NCBI GenBank assembly: GCA_037384225.1
Contig: JARROD010000115.1
Span: forward strand, 1-30,833
DNA: 30,833 nucleotides
From: JARROD01 sp037384225
GTDB lineage: Bacteria > Pseudomonadota > Gammaproteobacteria > Pseudomonadales > Cellvibrionaceae
Reading direction: 5' to 3'
In this document: piece by piece, positions 25,897 through 30,833 of the stretch
How positions within the stretch are numbered: the first letter of the stretch is position 1
How the letters are laid out: each line of letters begins with the position of its first letter
Position numbers and translations under genes: made by a program
Notes under the pieces: generated by a model
What the model saw: only the letters and a program-made list of their open reading frames with translations
Databases searched by the model: none
What the model was told of the DNA's origin: nothing

Positions 25897-26805
25897 CTAA
25901 TCGATACATTCCGCCACTGCCAACAGTTGTTCGCGAAACCAGTTGTGTGCCGGGCTGCTGGCGTGGCGCGGGTGCCATAGCATCTCTACCGTGAAATTTC
26001 CCAATTCGATCGGCAGCGGCACACTTTTGAGCGGCAGCAACTGACAGACTCTAAGTGCTAATCTCTTTGGCACCACTAACGCCAGATCGGTTTCCGCTAC
26101 CACCATGGCCGCGGTGGTATAGTTGGGTATAATAGCGGTCACCTTTCTTTGATTGCCGTGATCCTTAAGCCACTGATCGGTCTTTCCGACCCGGTCGTTA
26201 TTGATTGAAACTCTGGCGTGCTCCAAGCGCAAATATTGTTTCAGACTCAACCTTTGCTTAACCTGCGGGTGATTTTCGCGCACCAGGCACACCATGGGTT
26301 CTTCGCTCCAGACCTGACTGACAAGCCGATTGCTGACCTGAAAAAAACGCCCCAGGGCGAAATCAAAGCGACCCGTTTCCAACTCCACTTCGGGATTATC
26401 CGGCCCCAGGTTTTTAATTTGCACTTCCACACTGGGTGCCAGGGCATTGATGCGCTGCAGCAGTGCCGGCAACAGCATCAGCGCGACGTAATCGCTGGCT
26501 CCAATAACAAACCTCTGACGGCCTTCGGCGGGATTGAATCTGGGTTTGGCGGTCAGACAGGAGTCCAGCTCCCGCAGCGCGTTCTGAACCGGCGCTATCA
26601 GCTCCAGCGCCCGCTCCGTGGGCTCCATCCCGGCGCGGGTTCGAACCAGTAATGGATCGTCCAGTACCGAGCGCAGGCGGTTGAGTGCGTTGCTTACAGC
26701 CGGCTGGGTCAGTGCCAGTTCGGCCGCGGCTCTGGAAACACTGCGCTCGCGCATCAAAACGTCGAACGTAACCAGAAGATTGAGGTCAAATCGTTTAATA
26801 TTCAT
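25897..26805 (-). CDS. LysR-family transcriptional regulator
   Basis: A 302-residue DNA-binding regulator. The N-terminal winged helix-turn-helix (about 8-65) includes SVSRAAAELALTQPAVSNALNRLR, and a substrate-binding domain covers about 90-300. The N-terminal wording (MNIKRFDLNLLVTFDVLM) places it in the NodD/NahR-like group. The effector is unknown. It is divergently oriented to the iron alcohol dehydrogenase across a short AT-rich gap, the standard arrangement in which a LysR protein controls its neighbour. It is convergent with the DUF481 gene, with a 15-base gap. Confidence 0.93.
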   Translation of the reverse strand: MNIKRFDLNLLVTFDVLMRERSVSRAAAELALTQPAVSNALNRLRSVLDDPLLVRTRAGMEPTERALELIAPVQNALRELDSCLTAKPRFNPAEGRQRFVIGASDYVALMLLPALLQRINALAPSVEVQIKNLGPDNPEVELETGRFDFALGRFFQVSNRLVSQVWSEEPMVCLVRENHPQVKQRLSLKQYLRLEHARVSINNDRVGKTDQWLKDHGNQRKVTAIIPNYTTAAMVVAETDLALVVPKRLALRVCQLLPLKSVPLPIELGNFTVEMLWHPRHASSPAHNWFREQLLAVAECID

Positions 26806-26928
26806 AGAGTGAATCGGTAAATAAGAACTATAAATTTTAAATATACAGCATCAATAGTTAAAATAAAGCTTATCAGGGGAAAACAAATTGTGTACTTTGA
26901 GAGACAACGACGCAGGAACAAATTCACT
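26806..26928. promoter_or_regulatory. Divergent LysR/alcohol dehydrogenase control region
   Basis: A 123-base AT-rich region between divergent genes. It contains the inverted pair AACTAT (26826-26831) and ATAGTT (26854-26859), with outer TAAG and CTTA. This could be the LysR operator. It is a pattern judgement; LysR sites usually follow T-N11-A, which I could not fix uniquely. Confidence 0.35.
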
Positions 26929-28089
26929 ATGAATTCCTTTACATTCAACACCACGAAATCGATTATCAGCGAACCGGGAGCCATAAAACATTTGAGTGAA
27001 ATTTGCCATCGATACCGGATTCGCCGACCTCTGGTCGTTACCGATCAAGGGGTTTTGGACAACAAACTGCTCACCCCTATTTTTGATCAGTTGCAAAAAA
27101 CCAAAGTGCAGGTGATCACCTTTTCCGACGTCAAAGCCGATCTGCCTGAAGATAAAGTATTGAAAGCGTTGCGCCAGGCCAATATTGAAAATATTGACGG
27201 TGTTATAGGGTTTGGCGGCGGCAGTTCAATGGATACCGCAAAACTGGTGGCCCTGATGGCAGGTTCAGGGGAAACCTTGAGCGAACTCTACGGCAGCGGA
27301 AAAGCTGTCGGCCAGAGACTGCCTCTGATACAGGTTCCTACCACCGCCGGCGCCGGTTCAGAAGTGACTCCCGACGCGATCATAACCACGGGTGACAAAG
27401 TCAAAAGAAGCGTTGCAGCCGCGCAAATGCTGCCGGACGTAGCCATTCTGGACGCTGAACTGACACTGACACTGCCGAGCGATATTACAGCCTACACCGG
27501 TGTCGACGCCATGGTGCACGCCATCGAGGCCTATACCAGCGCTGACAATAAAAACCCTTATTCTGATATGCTGGCTCGGGAAGCCCTGACCCTGCTTTCC
27601 AGCCATATTTCGACAGCGGTATTTCAGGGCCAGAATCTGGAAGCGAGACAGTATATGCTGGTGGCCGCCTGCATGGCCGGTCAAGCCTTTGCCAACGCCT
27701 CACTGGCGGCGGTCCACGCGCTCGCCCAACCCCTCGCAATGCACTATCAGATTCCCCACGGGTTGGGCAACGCCCTGCTACTGCCCCACGTAATGCGCTT
27801 TAATGCAGACAATGAGCGGGCGGCGGCACTGTATACACAACTGGCACCTTCGGTCATGCACCAAACCACCCCTTCCGGGAACGACCACACCGTCGCCATG
27901 CAACTGGTGGATCACCTGCAGAATTTGATTGCCGGCCTGAAACTGCCTACCGAACTCAGATCGCTGGACATTGCCGAACCGGATTTGCCCATGCTGGCAG
28001 AGGGCGCTATGCAGCAGTCGCTTCTGGCCCACAATCCTCGCGAACTGACGTACGATGACGCGCTGGCAATATATAGAGCCGCCTACTGA
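26929..28089 (+). CDS. Iron-containing alcohol dehydrogenase
   Basis: An NAD(P)-dependent alcohol/aldehyde oxidoreductase of the iron-dependent (type III) family, cytoplasmic. In 386 residues there is the nucleotide loop GGGSSMDTAK (96-105) and PTTAGAGSEVT. The four iron ligands are Asp193 and His197 in GVDAMVHAIEAY, His263 in AAVHALAQ, and His277 in IPHGLGNALLLP. The start is ATG 26929 with AGGA upstream; a GTG at 26890 would add an atypical leader. Substrate cannot be inferred. It is probably regulated by the divergent LysR gene and is convergent with the HDOD gene, with an 11-base gap. Confidence 0.94.
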   Translation: MNSFTFNTTKSIISEPGAIKHLSEICHRYRIRRPLVVTDQGVLDNKLLTPIFDQLQKTKVQVITFSDVKADLPEDKVLKALRQANIENIDGVIGFGGGSSMDTAKLVALMAGSGETLSELYGSGKAVGQRLPLIQVPTTAGAGSEVTPDAIITTGDKVKRSVAAAQMLPDVAILDAELTLTLPSDITAYTGVDAMVHAIEAYTSADNKNPYSDMLAREALTLLSSHISTAVFQGQNLEARQYMLVAACMAGQAFANASLAAVHALAQPLAMHYQIPHGLGNALLLPHVMRFNADNERAAALYTQLAPSVMHQTTPSGNDHTVAMQLVDHLQNLIAGLKLPTELRSLDIAEPDLPMLAEGAMQQSLLAHNPRELTYDDALAIYRAAY

Positions 28090-28100
28090 AGGCAACCCGA

Positions 28101-29150
28101 TTAGAGTTCTAACGGCAGTTGTTCCAGAAGGCTGTAAATATTGTCCGGGACAGAAAACTCATCGAGTAATTTCAAAGCGATTCGCTTCTGGAGCTCGCCA
28201 ACATTAACTCTGGCGTAGCTCTCGCAAACAAGGTTGGCATGGTAGAGCAGTTGCCCGTAGGGAGATACCATAAGGGCTGTATTTTGGTTTATGTTTTCCT
28301 GTTCCGAAAGCGCTTCACACACCTCGGCAGGGAGCTCCCAGGTTCTGGCTATACGACTGCTGAGGCGTGCCGACTGCTCCATCAGCAGGGGTATAAAGGC
28401 ATTGCGGCCAGGTTTGTCGTCCATGGCGTTCAGTTGGAATTGCCGGCCCAGTTCACTGAACAGGGCAATTTTGCCTATATCGTGGGTAAGCCCGAGAATA
28501 TATGCTTTAAAGGGTTCGAGGCCGCGCTTTTTTGCAATCAATTCGCAGGTCACTGCGCAACACAGGCAATGTTGCCAGAGTTTAAATCCAAAGCGGCCAA
28601 AATAGGGGGTCCTGCACTGGATAACAGGCAACAACACCGCGGCGGAAAGCACCGAACGCAGCCCCTCGATACCCAGCTTTACAACAGCTCTTTCAATACT
28701 GGTGTCGCGGTGGGAAATGGGATTGAAATAGGCGCTGTTGGCGAGCTTTAAAACCGCCGCGCTCATGGCCGGGTCCTTATTGATAATACCGACAAAATCC
28801 CGCACGCTGGCGTCTTGGTCGCGAAGGCTTTGCAGCAGGCGGGGAATCACCGAAGGCAGCCTCGGCACTACCAATGTCTTAGTACCGGTCTCGGCGAGGT
28901 TTTTGCGCACGACATCCACCACCAGGCGCTGGGGTACCGAAAGCGGCTGCGCTGTCTGTTCAAGACCGGTTCCAGAACGGTGCGAATGAGCTTCAAATAA
29001 ACTCAGATAGAATCCCCGCTCGGATTCCCCGGGATCCAGGCACCGGGGGCGCACAGCGACAACGCTGCCGCCTGGCGCTGTCGGTGCCAGCTTACGTTGA
29101 GTGCCGCTCCCCTTTATCAAACGACCAATCCGGTTAAAAAATCCAGTCAT
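28101..29150 (-). CDS. HDOD domain signalling protein
   Basis: A 349-residue protein. A basic, variable N-terminal segment (about 1-90) is followed by an HDOD domain (about 95-306) with LPSVIPRLLQSLRDQDASV, the IINKDPAMSAAVLKLANSAYF block and LTHDIGK (HDIGK 223-227). HDOD proteins are non-enzymatic HD relatives linked to signalling, motility and stress control, although an HDIGK motif is retained here. The start is ATG 29150 with GTGGA eight bases upstream; the longer version from 29222 adds an unlikely leader. It stands alone on its strand. Confidence 0.87.
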   Translation of the reverse strand: MTGFFNRIGRLIKGSGTQRKLAPTAPGGSVVAVRPRCLDPGESERGFYLSLFEAHSHRSGTGLEQTAQPLSVPQRLVVDVVRKNLAETGTKTLVVPRLPSVIPRLLQSLRDQDASVRDFVGIINKDPAMSAAVLKLANSAYFNPISHRDTSIERAVVKLGIEGLRSVLSAAVLLPVIQCRTPYFGRFGFKLWQHCLCCAVTCELIAKKRGLEPFKAYILGLTHDIGKIALFSELGRQFQLNAMDDKPGRNAFIPLLMEQSARLSSRIARTWELPAEVCEALSEQENINQNTALMVSPYGQLLYHANLVCESYARVNVGELQKRIALKLLDEFSVPDNIYSLLEQLPLEL

Positions 29151-29573
29151 GCTTTTTCCACAACAATGATAATTGAGTAATGCCTGAACCTCTAAAACGT
29201 TGGGTTTTTCAATAAGCCTCACTAGAGTGTCAGGCGGCCATCCGGCGATCGCTGGCTCAGACTCTCGAGTATAGGGCTATTGTAGGCGAATATAGAAATT
29301 TAGGGAGCTTGACCAGCGATATCCGGTCGCTGGCGTGGTGGCACCAACGCTTTCAGTTAAAAAGGGCACCAATTCATCCAGTGAAACCCTGCACATAATA
29401 CCCATACCGGCACACAAATAGTGTTTAATTACACTTTGCTTTAACGCTTAATGGAAAATTATCTCTTTAAAATGTGGCCATCTCACAACTTTAGGGCAAT
29501 ATAAACAGGCAAAATTACACCCTTTTTGCATTTCAATAATGCATATACACTAATTGTAAAGCTGAGACCGATT
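29151..29573. other. Intergenic region between the HDOD gene and the transferase remnant
   Basis: A stretch of 423 bases with no convincing gene on either strand. Apart from the repeat at 29227-29255 I see AT-rich sequence from about 29400 on that could hold promoters, but no clear pair of boxes. Confidence 0.5.
29227..29255. repeat. Dispersed repeat copy, diverged (GTGTCAGGCGG...)
   Basis: GTGTCAGGCGGCCATCCGG shares its first 11 bases with the copies at 15627 and 17178, then diverges, ending with the palindrome CGATCG. Only the second block of the repeat is present. It lies 77 bases upstream of the HDOD start. Confidence 0.6.
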
Positions 29574-30223
29574 ATGATCTAACTTTATGGATTTGCAGCC
29601 TGCAACTACTACATCATTGTCAAACACGCGCTTTCCACGAGGAAGTCAAATTTTTTCCGGGTCAAACCGATGACTATCTCAATAAAAGCCCACTGGGAAA
29701 GGTGCCCTGTATAGAAACGCAAGCGGGATATTTATCCGAGGCGAGCGTGATTCTCGAGTATCTGGAAGACACCTATCCGGATATTCCCATGTACCCCGCC
29801 GCGGCTTTTGATAAAGCGAAAACACGGCAAATAATGAAGTGCGCGGAACTCTATGTGGAACTGCCGGCACGCCGCCATCTGCCCGAGATATTGCTCAAGG
29901 CACCGCGCTCAGAGGAGGCCTTCGAGCAGGCAAAAGCGCTGATAATAAAAGGCATTCAGGGGTTGGATCAGCTTTCACAATACACACCTTATCTATGTGG
30001 GCAACAACTGACCTACGCCGATATCGTTGTACGTTACGTTTTGTCGTTGGCGCAAATGGTTGGCCAAAACATCTACGACTGGGATCCGTTGGATGAGTCT
30101 GAACGGCTCAAAACCTGGTCTGAAAACCTTGCGCAGGACCCGATATCGCAGCGCGTCGATGCGGATCAAAAAGTCGGAGTGGCTGAGTTTATGGCTTATA
30201 TTAGCGATAACTTGACGCAATAA
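29574..30223 (+). pseudogene. Glutathione S-transferase remnant with a stop at codon 3 and a frame-changing deletion
   Basis: Reads as a cytoplasmic glutathione transferase. After ATG 29574 the frame is M-I-stop (TAA 29580-29582), then LYGFAACNYYIIVKHAL, the thioredoxin-like N-terminus. Near 29629-29640 the frame changes to AFHEEVKFFPGQTDDYLNKSPLGKVPCIE (written in two frames). Family members have about five more residues at this join. The rest is intact: SEASVILEYLEDTYPD (glutathione-binding), the helical domain with ELYVELPARRHL, stop at 30223. Two independent lesions favour a real pseudogene over one sequencing slip. A GTG at 29702 could start a truncated protein without most of the glutathione site. 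Confidence 0.82.
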
Positions 30224-30231
30224 TCAACATG

Positions 30232-30280
30232 GCCTTGACTGTGACTAATAATTTACAAAAACAAGAGTTACAGTCATGGC
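30232..30280. other. Stem-loop downstream of the transferase remnant
   Basis: Arms 30232-30245 (GCCTTGACTGTGAC) and 30267-30280 (GTTACAGTCATGGC) pair at 12 of 14 positions around an AT-rich 21-base loop. There is no T tract, so it is not a classical terminator. It lies between the convergent transferase remnant and miaE. Confidence 0.5.
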
Positions 30281-30341
30281 GGCTACCCTGTCATTCAAAG
30301 ACTGGTTGGTGCGGTTACCCACGTGCCTGTCAAATTTGACA

Positions 30342-30833
30342 TCAAGGGACAGGACCACTGTGAAAGCGAAACGCTACGTCCGGCGCCTCTACCAGTTGTT
30401 TTTCCAACAACAGAAAATCAGCGACCCGCGACTCTATACACTCCCCCCCTGCCGCCTGCCGCGCCAGGCTGAGATAGTCTTCAAAGTGGCGGGATTCGGA
30501 TTTGAGCAGCGACAGATAAAACTTCTGCAGTTCCGGGTCGAGATGAGGGGCCAGTTTTTCAAACCGCTCACAGGAACGCGCCTCGATAATAGCGCCGACT
30601 ATCAGAGTATCGACTAACCTGGCCGGCTCATGGGTGCGAATAGGCTTGCGCAACTCCGCCGCATAGCGGGCGGCGGCGAGTTGGGGGTATTGGACACCTC
30701 GATTTTGCATGATGGCCAACACCTGTTCGAAATGGCGCAATTCCTCCCGGGCCAGCCGCGACATCTTGTTGAGCAGTTCAAAATTATCCACATAGCGGTA
30801 CATAAGATTCATAGCGGTGCTGGCGGCTTTTTT
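30342..30833 (-). CDS. miaE: tRNA 2-methylthio-N6-isopentenyl adenosine-37 hydroxylase, C-terminal part
   Basis: Hydroxylates the isopentenyl group of ms2i6A at position 37 of tRNAs reading UNN codons; an oxygen-dependent di-iron enzyme in the cytoplasm. The start lies beyond the right edge; 163 residues are visible, reading KKAASTAMNLMYRYVD at the edge. Iron-ligand motifs are EELRHFEQ (ExxH) and, after a glutamate in IIEARSCERFEKL, ESRHFEDY (ExxH). The C-terminus RFHSGPVP is typical. About 40 to 60 N-terminal residues are missing, including the first iron ligand. Confidence 0.92.
   Translation of the reverse strand, partial: KKAASTAMNLMYRYVDNFELLNKMSRLAREELRHFEQVLAIMQNRGVQYPQLAAARYAAELRKPIRTHEPARLVDTLIVGAIIEARSCERFEKLAPHLDPELQKFYLSLLKSESRHFEDYLSLARQAAGGECIESRVADFLLLEKQLVEAPDVAFRFHSGPVP

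Overview
The window reads as a chromosomal segment of a marine-type gammaproteobacterium, probably near Cellvibrionaceae/Pseudomonadales. The evidence is the very large NAD-glutamate dehydrogenase, the Bat-type MoxR/VWA operon, and the layout of glnS-cysS opposite ppiB-lpxH, which I recall from Pseudomonas. The family assignment is inference. I see no tRNA, rRNA, CRISPR array, insertion sequence or prophage. The sequence is draft quality: a run of 19 Ns lies inside a carboxypeptidase gene, and at least three genes carry lesions.

Layout. 1-3229 (-): most of a giant NAD-dependent glutamate dehydrogenase whose 3' end lies outside. 3494-10819 (+): a compact Bat/aerotolerance operon (MoxR ATPase, DUF58, DUF4381, two von Willebrand proteins and a disrupted BatD). 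10979-11665 (+): a small GGDEF protein, convergent with a TSUP exporter (-). 12534-18887 (-): efpL/yeiP, a tandem universal stress protein, a 56-residue DUF3012 lipoprotein, hemB, cysS and glnS. 19065-20354 (+): ppiB and lpxH. 20369-21819 (-): a YbjQ-like secreted protein, a SixA phosphatase and a DUF5062 protein. 22202-25881 (+): an M14 cytosolic-type carboxypeptidase, a degenerate HD-GYP protein and a DUF481 outer-membrane protein. 25897-29150: a LysR regulator divergent from an iron alcohol dehydrogenase, then an HDOD protein (-). 29574-30223 (+): a broken glutathione transferase. 30342-30833 (-): the C-terminal part of MiaE.

How the genes fit together. Most are housekeeping (tRNA charging, haem, lipid A, translation rescue, tRNA modification). 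The Bat operon is the one obvious multi-gene machine: a cytoplasmic MoxR ATPase paired with membrane-anchored VWA proteins that probably act on envelope proteins. A GGDEF protein, an HD-GYP relative and an HDOD protein add signalling capacity, but they are not in one operon.

Most notable are the lesions. BatD lacks an internal block and changes frame. CysS lacks about 19 residues in its catalytic domain, carries an imperfect 20-codon duplication in its linker, and loses one base inside that duplication. The glutathione transferase has a stop at codon 3 and a second, frame-changing deletion. A family of short repeats (core GTGTCAGGCGG and GTARCTTCTCAAT) lies downstream of several minus-strand genes and brackets cysS. 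No clear new multi-gene defence or biosynthetic system is visible.
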